This document shows, piece by piece, positions 33,880 through 42,395 of a stretch of DNA of 64,000 nucleotides. The notes under the pieces are model-generated. The model had not been told where the DNA came from. It did no database searches and saw only the letters and a list, made by a program, of their open reading frames with translations. This DNA comes from Chitinophaga sp. sic0106 (GTDB lineage Bacteria > Bacteroidota > Bacteroidia > Chitinophagales > Chitinophagaceae): positions 124,001 through 188,000 of the forward strand of contig NZ_JAHUWJ010000015.1 of assembly GCF_019219075.1 (NCBI RefSeq), given 5' to 3'. A program made the position numbers and the translations under genes. The stretch's first letter is position 1. Every line of letters begins with the position of its first letter.

Positions 33880-34737
33880 ATGATAAACAACCGTTCCGAT
33901 CTGAGCTTCGCCATTACCAACATTTCAATGGAGGGCCAAGGCGATGCTGCTGATAATACCGGCCGCCAGGCCGACTTCCGCATCATCTGGATTACGGCGG
34001 GCCATGGCGTTATTACAGTAGATCTGCAACAATTTACGTATGCACCACAGCAGTTGTTTTTCGTACGTGCGGGACAGTTAATATCCTGGAAACCCGACAC
34101 CGGGCCACAGGGCTTTGTGCTGAGCTTTTCCGCCGGCTTCATTCACAACAGTGAACCGGAATTCAACGAAGCGTTTTATGGCCTCCTGCAGCAATTGCTC
34201 AGCGATGTGAAGATCAATAGCAGTGATGCCGCAGAAACGCCGGAAATGGAGGATATACTGCTGAAAATGGAAAAAGAATACCTGGGCAACAACTCCTGGA
34301 AAACTGAACTATTAAAACGCTATCTGAAAATATTTCTGATTCACTTATCGCGGCTCCTGGAAAACAGAATGGAGCTGCCACAGATACACAGGAATGGGGA
34401 GCTCCTGCAAAAATTCATGGCCCTGCTGGAAAAGCATTACCTCACTGAAAAAATGGTAACTGCTTATGCCGATATGCTGGCGGTTACGCCCAACTATCTT
34501 AATATGGTGATCAAACGCTGCACTGGTTATCCTGCAAGCTATCATATCCGCCAGCGGGTAGTGCTGGAAGCCAAACGCAGGGCCGCCCATTCAGATTTGA
34601 ACATGAAAGAAATTGCCTACTTCCTGGGCTTTTACGATACCTCCCACTTCAGCAAGTTCTTCAAAAGTGCTACCGGTATGAACTTCACAGAATTTAAAAA
34701 GGAATTGATTTACTTCAATGCAACAGCTGTAGCCTAG
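33880..34737 (+). CDS. AraC family transcriptional regulator
   Basis: A 285-residue regulator with an N-terminal cupin-like sensing half (IIWITAGHGVITVDLQQFTYAPQQLFFVRAGQ) and a C-terminal double HTH of the AraC type (MVTAYADMLAVTPNYLNMVIKRCTGYPASYHIRQRVVLEAKR, then MKEIAYFLGFYDTSHFSKFFKSATGMNFTEFKK). It sits 197 bases after the receiver gene with its own leader, so it may be separately promoted. Target genes are not evident; the signalling block is the likeliest context. Confidence 0.92.
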   Translation: MINNRSDLSFAITNISMEGQGDAADNTGRQADFRIIWITAGHGVITVDLQQFTYAPQQLFFVRAGQLISWKPDTGPQGFVLSFSAGFIHNSEPEFNEAFYGLLQQLLSDVKINSSDAAETPEMEDILLKMEKEYLGNNSWKTELLKRYLKIFLIHLSRLLENRMELPQIHRNGELLQKFMALLEKHYLTEKMVTAYADMLAVTPNYLNMVIKRCTGYPASYHIRQRVVLEAKRRAAHSDLNMKEIAYFLGFYDTSHFSKFFKSATGMNFTEFKKELIYFNATAVA

Positions 34738-34747
34738 TAATCAGCCG

Positions 34748-34774
34748 GCTGGCCGGGAGCAAGTCCCGGCCAGC
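34748..34774 (+). terminator. Terminator of the AraC gene
   Basis: An 11-base stem GCTGGCCGGGA/TCCCGGCCAGC with a 5-base loop is followed by TTTTATTATT. It lies 10 bases after the AraC stop and before the convergent lipoprotein gene. Confidence 0.85.
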
Positions 34775-34779
34775 TTTTA

Positions 34780-35448
34780 TTATTTGGAAATACGCAACAT
34801 CTTCAATCCAAAGTTATCATTTGCACTTACAATTCCTTTTGAACCGTCTGTGAAAGTGTTAAGACGGTCCGTGATCACGAGTTTACCACTCATAATCAGC
34901 GTATCTCCTGAAAAGGCATAGTGCATAGTCACTGTTTCCGGTACACCTGTACCTGCACCCACTGCTGCACCACTCAGGCTCATTACTTTCAGGGTAAGTG
35001 AATCAGTTCCCTTTAGGGTATATGGACTGACTACATTCATTACCGGATATTTGAACGATATATTTTGTGTAACCGGCTCCATAAATGGCTCACCATCAAT
35101 ATAGACCATCATGGTATAGCTCATAGCCGCCATATAGGAAACATCTTTCGGCGTCATATTTTTTGAATCAATCACATAAGTACCCTCGGCATTAGTACCC
35201 TCAATTTCATAATTCATTACAGAGAGCATGTCTTCTCCATCCGTAGGTTTGGTTTCACTTCTTCCTTTCTGTGAGGTAGAAATCAGCTTATAAGTACCAG
35301 CAATCGGACTCGAAGAGGGGTTGGATGGTTCTTCCTCACCACCGGCGCCAGGAACCGTCATCCTTGGTTCAACAATCACTTCCTTACTGCAGGAGAATAA
35401 CAAGAGTGCGCAGACGGCCAGACACCAGGTTTTCATGGGAGCTTTCAT
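34780..35448 (-). CDS. Hypothetical lipoprotein
   Basis: A 222-residue lipoprotein: MKAPMKTWCLAVCALLLFSC gives a lipobox Cys at residue 20, followed by a Gly/Pro/Ser-rich linker (GAGGEEEPSNPSSSP) typical of surface-exposed Bacteroidota lipoproteins. The rest is beta-rich and resembles lipocalin-like family proteins (PIAGTYKLISTSQKG, DTLIMSGKLVITDR). No enzyme motif is seen. It is monocistronic. Confidence 0.78.
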   Translation of the reverse strand: MKAPMKTWCLAVCALLLFSCSKEVIVEPRMTVPGAGGEEEPSNPSSSPIAGTYKLISTSQKGRSETKPTDGEDMLSVMNYEIEGTNAEGTYVIDSKNMTPKDVSYMAAMSYTMMVYIDGEPFMEPVTQNISFKYPVMNVVSPYTLKGTDSLTLKVMSLSGAAVGAGTGVPETVTMHYAFSGDTLIMSGKLVITDRLNTFTDGSKGIVSANDNFGLKMLRISK

Positions 35449-35503
35449 AGGCTTGTATTAGACGCCCCAAATATAGATAATAATTTATTATAATTTATAA
35501 ATT

Positions 35504-36694
35504 TTAGTCGTTGCCCAACGTCTTTAATGCCAGGTAGCTCATCAGCCCCGGCCCTGTTTGCAGGCTCAGTTCATCCACATCAAACGTAGCGGTATGTAGT
35601 CCGGAGGTAATCTGCCGTTCTTCATTGCGTACCCCTAACCGGTAGAAACAGGAAGGTCCGGCCTGACTATAATAGGCAAAATCTTCGGCCGCCATCCAGA
35701 TGTCCAGGTCCACTACATTGGCGGCCCCGAGGTATTCAATCGCATGCGCTTGGGTAGCAGCAGTCAGTGCATCATCATTGATCAGCACCGGATAGCCCTG
35801 GTGTATTTCCACCACGCAGCTGCCCTCCATTCCTTCGGCAATGGATTCGGCCATCTTACGGATTTTTTCGTGGGCCTGTTTTCGCCAGGTTTCATCCATG
35901 CTACGGAAGGTTCCTTCAACCCGTACTTCATCCGGAATCACATTGGTAGCACCATTTGCGAGCATTTTACCGAAGGAAAGTACAGATGGCAAACCGGGTT
36001 CAGCCCTGCGGGAAACGATTTGCTGCAAGCCGGTGATGATATGACAGGCAATCAACACCGGATCAATGCCCAGGTGAGGCATAGCGCCATGGCCCCCTCT
36101 TCCCTTGATGGTGAGAAAAATTTCGTCGTTGCTGGCCATATACCGGCCACCACGGAACCCTACTTTACCAGCGGGTAACTCCGGCATAGTATGCTGCCCG
36201 AGGATGTAGTCCGGCTTTGGATTTTGCAGGACGCCTTCTTTGATCATCATGCTGGCACCTCCAGGGATCAGCTCCTCTGCCGGCTGAAAAATAAATTTTA
36301 CTGTTCCGGAAAACTCGCTTTTCAGGCGGGTAAGAATTTCAGCGGTAGCGAGTAACGAGGACGTATGTACGTCATGGCCGCAGGCATGCATAACACCTGG
36401 GTTTTGCGACTTGTACGGCACTTCGTTCAGCTCCTGGATGGGCAGCGCGTCAATATCCGCCCGCAAGGCTACCACCGCACTGGAATCAGCCTTCTCACCT
36501 TTCAGCAACGCTACAATACCGGTATTGGCCATGCGCTCAAACGGCAGTCCGATGGCTGCCAGTCGCTCCTCAATGAAAACGGCTGTTTCAAATTCCTTAT
36601 AAGACAACTCAGGGTGGGTGTGCAAATGTCTGCGATTCACCACTGTACTGGCATGAAGGGCAGCTGCCAGCTCCCTGATCTTTTCTTTCAACAT
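35504..36694 (-). CDS. M20 family metal-dependent amidohydrolase
   Basis: A 396-residue M20D amidohydrolase (hippurate/IAA-amino-acid hydrolase type). It has HTHPELSYKEFETA, the metal site VMHACGHDVHTSSLLATA, the catalytic acid region FQPAEELIPGGASMM, GHGAMPHLGIDP in the dimerisation domain, and DIWMAAEDFAYYSQAGPSCFYRLG. It hydrolyses N-acyl amino acids or related amides in the cytosol, using two metal ions. The exact substrate cannot be told from sequence. It has no signal peptide. Confidence 0.93.
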   Translation of the reverse strand: MLKEKIRELAAALHASTVVNRRHLHTHPELSYKEFETAVFIEERLAAIGLPFERMANTGIVALLKGEKADSSAVVALRADIDALPIQELNEVPYKSQNPGVMHACGHDVHTSSLLATAEILTRLKSEFSGTVKFIFQPAEELIPGGASMMIKEGVLQNPKPDYILGQHTMPELPAGKVGFRGGRYMASNDEIFLTIKGRGGHGAMPHLGIDPVLIACHIITGLQQIVSRRAEPGLPSVLSFGKMLANGATNVIPDEVRVEGTFRSMDETWRKQAHEKIRKMAESIAEGMEGSCVVEIHQGYPVLINDDALTAATQAHAIEYLGAANVVDLDIWMAAEDFAYYSQAGPSCFYRLGVRNEERQITSGLHTATFDVDELSLQTGPGLMSYLALKTLGND

Positions 36695-36733
36695 AATTTT
36701 CCGGATTGAACGACTCCGAAAATACGCTATCTA

Positions 36734-38161
36734 TCAGTTTCCAGTGTCAATTTTTTTCACCAGCTCCTGGCGCACCTCTTCCGGCACACGACTCAGCAGC
36801 TTCAGCTGCGTGGCCTGCTCTATCTCTTCAATGGAAGTGAGGTAGGCGGACCATTTCGTACTCACATCGTTTTTATTCGGTGTATTAACCGCAATGATGC
36901 GGGTATGTTTATTGATCCTTTTCAAGTCATTATTGCCTTCCGGAATCACCACGATCACCTTCCAGATGTGATCCGGCACCGTAATATTGTTGCGGTCGAT
37001 TTTCTTTTTAAGCCCTTTTTCGCCGTAGCCACCAACGCCGTAGCTGCCCATGACCACATATACTTCATTCCCGGCCTTTACCAGGTCGCGGGTATAGCTT
37101 TCGAGCCCTGACCACAGGTGCTGATTATGATTAGGCGCCTGGGGTATCATGTTGGTCATCAGGAAAGTGGCATCGTTGGCGGCTCTGCTGAACGTGCGGT
37201 CACCCGAAGGGCAGTTATGCCCTCTGTCAAACCCACTGCCGATATAGCTCGTGTGCGACACCTGGTACCAGTTGTCCGGGACGTCTGCATCCGGCTTGAA
37301 ATCGTTGGAGCGCGACATATGACCCAAATCCCTGGACGATACATGCCAGCTCACCCAGTTGGGTGTACCACGGTCACGGTTATACGATAATTTGTAAAAT
37401 TCCTTATCCATCAGGTAGTTATTGGGAGATACCATTGCCGGCGTAGCATCACTCGGATTTCCTAGCAGCAGGTTATCGTCATCGCCGGCCACGGCATTGC
37501 CAGAGGGCGCCGGCGTATTGTCTTTGGGCGTTTGGCTGCTGCGCACTACGCTGAGTTCATCAAAGTTGAGGCGGCCGTTATCCTTATCAGTGTTACGGAT
37601 CCGGAGTCGCAGTGTTTTTTCTGCGGAGATGGTAAAGGTAGAAGTGCGGAGCTCTTTCGAAGTTGTTTTAACGGCACTTCCTGCCTGGGTGAATCGCTGG
37701 CCTTTGTTGACCGAATACCACAATTCCCAGTTACCACCGGCATCGGTACCATACGCCGCATGTTTAAGTGTAACCGTTACCGTGCCTTTTACCGCAATAT
37801 CGAAATCCATGGTAGCACTACCGCCACCGCGTATACGAAGTGCCTGCTTTCCTTGTTTATGATCTTCCGCTCTTGCCCCTACCACAGCGTCTTTCAGTGT
37901 CCATGCACCTGACTTGAGGGTAATAGTTTCGGAATTATAATTTTCTTTTACGGGAGATGTAGTCTCGAAGTTTTCTTTAAATAAGTCAGCCTGCTTATTT
38001 TTCCCGTTAGCAGATGGCTGCTTTTCGCGGGAAGTAGCGGGCACTTCTTTCCCCTTGTCTGTAGTGAATTTGCGGGTACAATAGGTTACTACAAACGTAA
38101 TAATGGCTAGGATAATAACGATAGAATAATTACCGCTACTTTTCTTTTTTCTCTTTGGCAT
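36734..38161 (-). CDS. DNA/RNA non-specific endonuclease with membrane anchor
   Basis: A 475-residue protein with one N-terminal transmembrane helix (about 10-30), a low-complexity linker, a beta-sandwich-like middle (about 60-205) and a C-terminal NUC1-type nuclease domain (about 240-460). The catalytic signature is FDRGHNCPSGDR followed by the Asn-containing TFLMTNMIPQAPNHNQHLWSGLE, the ββα-metal fold of Serratia-type nucleases. It probably acts outside the cytoplasm, for nutrient recovery or defence against free DNA (inference). The extra sandwich domain is unusual for the family. Confidence 0.9.
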   Translation of the reverse strand: MPKRKKKSSGNYSIVIILAIITFVVTYCTRKFTTDKGKEVPATSREKQPSANGKNKQADLFKENFETTSPVKENYNSETITLKSGAWTLKDAVVGARAEDHKQGKQALRIRGGGSATMDFDIAVKGTVTVTLKHAAYGTDAGGNWELWYSVNKGQRFTQAGSAVKTTSKELRTSTFTISAEKTLRLRIRNTDKDNGRLNFDELSVVRSSQTPKDNTPAPSGNAVAGDDDNLLLGNPSDATPAMVSPNNYLMDKEFYKLSYNRDRGTPNWVSWHVSSRDLGHMSRSNDFKPDADVPDNWYQVSHTSYIGSGFDRGHNCPSGDRTFSRAANDATFLMTNMIPQAPNHNQHLWSGLESYTRDLVKAGNEVYVVMGSYGVGGYGEKGLKKKIDRNNITVPDHIWKVIVVIPEGNNDLKRINKHTRIIAVNTPNKNDVSTKWSAYLTSIEEIEQATQLKLLSRVPEEVRQELVKKIDTGN

Positions 38162-38541
38162 AGTCGTGGTACGAGCGCGCGAAGATAGAAAATTTTACAC
38201 TCGGATCACTGCAGTAATACTAAAAACTTTTTGTGGCTGCGGGGTTTACATCTCCCTGAAAAAATATTTAAAAATTGCTGCCCTAACGGATGCTGCATTC
38301 AGAAAATAAAATATACAGTATGGCTGCCGTTTCCATCCTAAAAACTTCGTGAATTGACGTATAGTCATGGCCGTTTTCATCTTACCTAAAAACCTATTGT
38401 TGATCACACCAAATTTAGCTAACACCAGTATGGAAGCATCGGTTATACCATGACCGGTTTGAGCATCATTTTGACCCATTATCACATTTTGGCCATATCA
38501 ATCCTTCGTAATTTTAGGTGTTCCACAAACCTATCACTAAG
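38162..38541. other. Intergenic region with no recognised feature
   Basis: About 380 bases between the nuclease and CoA-transferase genes. A short minus-strand frame (38246-38485) exists but has no coding-like composition or family match. No hairpin or promoter-like element stands out. Confidence 0.5.
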
Positions 38542-40047
38542 ATGTACGAAGAGAGAATAAAGAGATCGGGCATGCAGGGGTTGATCACCAGTGCGGCCAA
38601 CGCAGCCTCCTATATTAAGGACGGCATGGTAGTGGCCAGCAGTGGTTTTACCAAAGCGGGAGACAGTAAGGCCGTGCTGAAAGCATTTGCAGCATTAGCC
38701 ACCACTTCTCCACGCAAAATCACCCTGCTCACCGGCGCTTCGCTGGGCCATGGTACGGACGGCACCCTTACCGAAGCAGGAGCAGTACATAAGCGGATGC
38801 CGTTTCAGGTAGATCCTGTGCTGCGCAACGCCATCAACGAGGGTAATGTATTATTCATTGACCAGCACCTCGGTGAAAGTGCAGAGCTGATCAACGAAAA
38901 CATCATCCGCCCGGATGTAGCCATCATCGAAGCACTCCTGATCGAAGAAGACGGCAGCATTGTTCCCACCACTTCCGTAGGCAATACCGCCACCTTTGCC
39001 GCAAAAGCAGATAAGATTATTGTAGAAATAAATGTATCAGTGCCATTGTCGCTCTACGGGGTACATGATATTTTTTCCGCCGGCGTTTGGCCCGACAGAA
39101 AAATCATTCCTATTACGGCGGCAGGCACCCGTATTGGCAGTACTTCCATCCCGGTAGATCCTGAAAAAATTATTGCTATCGTTATTACGGAAACAATTGA
39201 TAGTCCCGCAGCGATCAATGACCGTGACGATAAAACCCGCTCTATTGCCGGTCACCTGCTGCAGTTCTTTGAACACGAAGTAAAAAAAGGACGCCTTACC
39301 AATCAACTAAGACCACTCCAGTCGGGCATTGGAAAAGTAGCCAATGCCGTTCTGGAAGGCTTCATCGATGGCGACTTCCAACACCTTACCATGTACTCAG
39401 AAGTTTTGCAGGACAGTACTTTCAACCTTATTGATGCGGGTAAAATGGACTTCGCTTCTGCCAGCAGCATCACGGTGTCACAACCTTGCTATGCACGGCT
39501 GATGGAAAATTTCGAAAGATACAAACCACATATCATCCTTCGCCCGCAGGATATCAGCAATGCCGCTGAAGTGATCCGCCGCCTGGGTGTGATCAGTATT
39601 AATACCGCCATTGAATTTGATATTTATGGAAATGTAAACTCTACACATATTGGAGGCACCAAAATGATGAATGGCATCGGTGGTTCCAACGATTTTGCAC
39701 GCAACGCTTACCTGAGCGTATTTGTAACGCAGGCATCGTCAAAAAATGGCGCGATTTCGCATGTGGTGCCCATGGCTTCACATGTTGATAACAGCGAGCA
39801 TGATGTAGACATTGTAGTAACCGACTTCGGCCTGGCTGATTTGCGCGGACTGGCGCCACGTGAGCGTGCAAAAGCGATTATCAGCAACTGCGCTGACCCT
39901 GTGTATAAGGACTTACTGAAAGATTATTTCCTTGCAGCCTCCCGCAAAGGCGGCCATACGCCACACTTGCTGGAAGAAGCGCTCAGCTGGCATGCAAGAA
40001 TGGATATTAACGGCTCCATGCAAAAGGAAACAAATTCCTTTGCCTGA
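38542..40047 (+). CDS. Acetyl-CoA hydrolase/transferase family protein (succinate CoA-transferase type)
   Basis: A 501-residue CoA-transferase of the Cat1/AarC family. The ATG at 38542 (MYEERIKRSGMQ) is preferred to an upstream GTG at 38518. Landmarks are DGMVVASSGFTKAGDSKAV, the glycine-rich GTKMMNGIGGSNDFARNAYLSVFV and the catalytic-Glu-containing TAIEFDIYGNVNSTHIGG. It exchanges CoA between acetate and succinate or similar acids, or hydrolyses acetyl-CoA, and would connect acetate metabolism to the TCA cycle. It is monocistronic with its own terminator. Confidence 0.92.
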   Translation: MYEERIKRSGMQGLITSAANAASYIKDGMVVASSGFTKAGDSKAVLKAFAALATTSPRKITLLTGASLGHGTDGTLTEAGAVHKRMPFQVDPVLRNAINEGNVLFIDQHLGESAELINENIIRPDVAIIEALLIEEDGSIVPTTSVGNTATFAAKADKIIVEINVSVPLSLYGVHDIFSAGVWPDRKIIPITAAGTRIGSTSIPVDPEKIIAIVITETIDSPAAINDRDDKTRSIAGHLLQFFEHEVKKGRLTNQLRPLQSGIGKVANAVLEGFIDGDFQHLTMYSEVLQDSTFNLIDAGKMDFASASSITVSQPCYARLMENFERYKPHIILRPQDISNAAEVIRRLGVISINTAIEFDIYGNVNSTHIGGTKMMNGIGGSNDFARNAYLSVFVTQASSKNGAISHVVPMASHVDNSEHDVDIVVTDFGLADLRGLAPRERAKAIISNCADPVYKDLLKDYFLAASRKGGHTPHLLEEALSWHARMDINGSMQKETNSFA

Positions 40048-40088
40048 TGCATTAGAGCCATGCTTATGAGAAACAGGTGTGAAAGGCA

Positions 40089-40126
40089 GAAAGGTCGTTA
40101 CTGAAAAGTGACGGCCTTTCTTTTTT
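40089..40126 (+). terminator. Terminator of the CoA-transferase gene
   Basis: The stem GAAAGG-x-CGTTAC pairs with GTGACG-x-CCTTTC and is followed by six T. It lies 42 bases after the stop codon. Confidence 0.8.
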
Positions 40127-40216
40127 GGGTTGAAAGGAAACATAGCCCTGGCTGCCTTTTTGCCCGTAAAAAATCTGCTACTATTTATTAAAACTTCCGC
40201 GCTTTTGCGCAAAAAA

Positions 40217-40238
40217 AACGCCGCTCATAGGCGGCGTT
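40217..40238 (-). terminator. Terminator of the GNAT gene at 40261
   Basis: AACGCCGC/GCGGCGTT with a 6-base loop; on the minus strand it is followed by eight T. It lies 23 bases after the GNAT stop. Confidence 0.8.
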
Positions 40239-40260
40239 CACAAATTTTTACTGAGGTTAA

Positions 40261-40722
40261 TCAGGAACCCAGGCGTTTACGCATACAAATACTGGTGTCC
40301 ATACCAATATAGGGCCCATAGTTGTCCATCACCGTAAAGCCACTTTTCTGGTACAGACTAACGGCTTCCGGCTGACGCTTGCCCGTTTCCAGGATGGCAT
40401 AACTGTAATGCAGTTCTTTCGCCCAGTTTTCCAGTTCATGGAGTATGCCGAAAGCAATCCCCTTTCCCCGCAATTCGGGCTTTACAAACATCCGCTTGAT
40501 TTCAATGGTGTGGTCATTGAATTCACGGAAACATGCACATCCTACGGCCTCCTGCCCCATGTAAGCAATCACAACAGTGTTGATCGCTTCAATCACATTG
40601 TGTTCATCGTAAATTTCCTGCAATTCCTGGTAACGATCACGCAGGTCCTCGTCCAGCGCATTAATCAGCGCTTCAAAATCCTGCTGCTCGTTGTTGGTCC
40701 GGAGATAGGTTACCGTATTCAT
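40261..40722 (-). CDS. GNAT family N-acetyltransferase
   Basis: A 153-residue acetyltransferase with the acetyl-CoA site IEIKRMFVKPELRGKGIAFGIL (R/Q-x-x-G-x-G/A form RGKGIA) and motif B YAILETGKRQPEAVSLYQKSGFTVMDNYG. The N-terminal half, DFEALINALDEDLRDRYQE, resembles enzymes acting on small amino compounds. It is a paralogue in style, not in context, of the GNAT at 4430. Substrate unknown. Confidence 0.9.
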   Translation of the reverse strand: MNTVTYLRTNNEQQDFEALINALDEDLRDRYQELQEIYDEHNVIEAINTVVIAYMGQEAVGCACFREFNDHTIEIKRMFVKPELRGKGIAFGILHELENWAKELHYSYAILETGKRQPEAVSLYQKSGFTVMDNYGPYIGMDTSICMRKRLGS

Positions 40723-40901
40723 CGCTTTTCTGTTTTATGTGGGCTACGTTTCGTACCCCAATGATATAACCAAAAAAAGTATCTACAAAAAAAATAAAAA
40801 TAGCTGGTTGACTACTACTTTTCGTTTATCCATTAACGTTAGAATCACAGATTACAATACCGTTACGCTCTCGCAATAGAACAAAAAAAATTAATTTATG
40901 G

Positions 40902-40936
40902 ATAGTTATAACATATACTGATCGTTGTATAACTAT
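40902..40936. repeat. Inverted repeat upstream of the exporter gene
   Basis: ATAGTTATA (40902-40910) and TATAACTAT (40928-40936) are perfect 9-base inverted copies with a 17-base spacer, 40-75 bases upstream of the -7 element. It may be a regulator site; no regulator gene is adjacent. Confidence 0.35.
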
Positions 40937-40977
40937 TATCGATATCGTCTTTCAATGGTACTGCGAAAAATACAGTG

Positions 40978-40985
40978 TAACTTTG
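40978..40985 (+). promoter_or_regulatory. -7 promoter element of the Bcr/CflA-like exporter
   Basis: TAACTTTG is an exact match to TAnnTTTG. It overlaps the first in-frame TTG (40983), so that codon is very unlikely to be the translation start. The -33 element is not clear. Confidence 0.55.
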
Positions 40986-41021
40986 TCCACTTCTGTAAAC
41001 GAAACCATAAATACGTACTCC

Positions 41022-42257
41022 TTGACAACAACGATAACGCCCTCGCGGTTCTTTTTTTTAATTTTAATTTTAGGGGCACTCACCGCCCTCGGTCCGTTTT
41101 CGATCGACATGTACCTGCCAGGATTCCCTGCCATGGCGAAAGACCTCGGTACGGACGTACCTACCATCGGTTTTTCCCTCACCAGCTTTTTTATTGGCAT
41201 CTCCGCCGGCCAGCTCTTGTATGGTCCGTTGCTGGATAAATATGGCCGTAAAAAACCACTTTATGCCGGTCTTGTACTCTATATCGCCGCCTCTATTGGT
41301 TGCATGTATAGTCACACTATACAAAGTTTGATAGTACTGCGCTTTTTCCAGGCCATCGGTAGCTGTGCCGCCACCGTTGCAGCGGTAGCCATGGTGCGCG
41401 ACATATTCCCGGTGAAAGACAATGCCCGGGTATTTGCCCTTCTCATGCTGGTAGTGGGGGCCTCCCCAATGGTTGCACCCGCTGTAGGCGGTTATGTTAC
41501 AGCCGCATTTGGATGGAACGCCGTATTTCTTATCCTCACCATCCTGGGAGCCATTATTTTTCTCGCCTGCCTGCTCTGGTTACCGGAAAGCTATCAACCG
41601 GATAAATCCATGTCTCTCAAGCCCAAACCTATTATTACCAATTTCCTGGCTGTACTCACCAACGCACAGTTTACCACCTACGCCCTCGCCGGCGCGCTCA
41701 GCTTTGCCGGTATATTTACCTATGTTTCCGGTTCACCAAAGGTGTTCATGGAAGTATACCAGGTAAGTGGTGAAGTGTATGGTTGGATCTTTGCCGGATT
41801 ATCAGTTGGCTTTATCGGCTGCAGCCAGATAAACAGCATCCTGCTGCGCAGGTTCCAGAGCCGCCAGATAATACCCATCGCGCTGGCGTTTCAGTCGGCC
41901 TTTGGTATACTCCTGCTCCTGGCCGCCATCACCCATATACTAACGCTTCCGATGCTCCTGATATTACTTTTTGGTTACCTCTGCTGCCTGGGGTTTGTAA
42001 ATCCCAACACCGCGGCACTTTGCCTGGCTCCTTTTTCCAAAAATGCCGGCAGCGCCTCAGCCGTAATGGGCGCCCTGCAGCTGGGCATAGGCGCCATCAC
42101 CTCCGCCGCCGTAAGTGCGGTAAAAACACCGGATGCCACCCCCATGACGCTCACACTCGCCTGCTGTGGTATCAGCGCACTGGCAGTACTGCTGATTGGT
42201 CGTAAATTTATTAAAGAAGAAACGCAAATGCACGGCGCACACGCAGTCCTGCATTAA
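41022..42257 (+). CDS. Bcr/CflA family multidrug MFS transporter
   Basis: An MFS exporter of about 411 residues. Helix 1 reads LGALTALGPFSIDMYLPGFPAMAKDL, the Bcr/CflA hallmark, and motif A is LLDKYGRKKPLY. Helix 5 carries a VGASPMVAPAVGGYV (motif C). Twelve helices are expected. No ATG is available: a TTG at 40983 overlaps a perfect -7 promoter element, so the TTG at 41022 (MTTTITPSRFFF) is chosen. It probably exports drugs or metabolites by proton antiport. Confidence 0.87.
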   Translation: MTTTITPSRFFFLILILGALTALGPFSIDMYLPGFPAMAKDLGTDVPTIGFSLTSFFIGISAGQLLYGPLLDKYGRKKPLYAGLVLYIAASIGCMYSHTIQSLIVLRFFQAIGSCAATVAAVAMVRDIFPVKDNARVFALLMLVVGASPMVAPAVGGYVTAAFGWNAVFLILTILGAIIFLACLLWLPESYQPDKSMSLKPKPIITNFLAVLTNAQFTTYALAGALSFAGIFTYVSGSPKVFMEVYQVSGEVYGWIFAGLSVGFIGCSQINSILLRRFQSRQIIPIALAFQSAFGILLLLAAITHILTLPMLLILLFGYLCCLGFVNPNTAALCLAPFSKNAGSASAVMGALQLGIGAITSAAVSAVKTPDATPMTLTLACCGISALAVLLIGRKFIKEETQMHGAHAVLH

Positions 42258-42395
42258 TTTACTTGTCCGCTTCCGCAACACCTATGTCCGGAAGCGGACA
42301 TTTTTCAAGATTCCCCCTCCCCCAAATCCCCTGTTTTCAATACTTTCGTAAGGTGGCACCGTTCTGGTTAAAACCCATCCAAAGGATTTTTCATC

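Noticed and set aside
36714..36722. CTCCGAAAA as a further member of the signalling-block site cluster
   Set aside because: It lies between the M20 and nuclease genes, unconnected to the block; an 8-9 base match is expected by chance about this often in 64 kb.
38246..38485. 79-residue minus-strand ORF in the nuclease/CoA-transferase gap
   Set aside because: Composition is not protein-like, no family match, no ribosome-binding or promoter signal.
40983..41021. Extended N-terminus of the exporter from the TTG at 40983
   Set aside because: The codon overlaps a perfect -7 promoter element and the extra residues lack conservation-like features.
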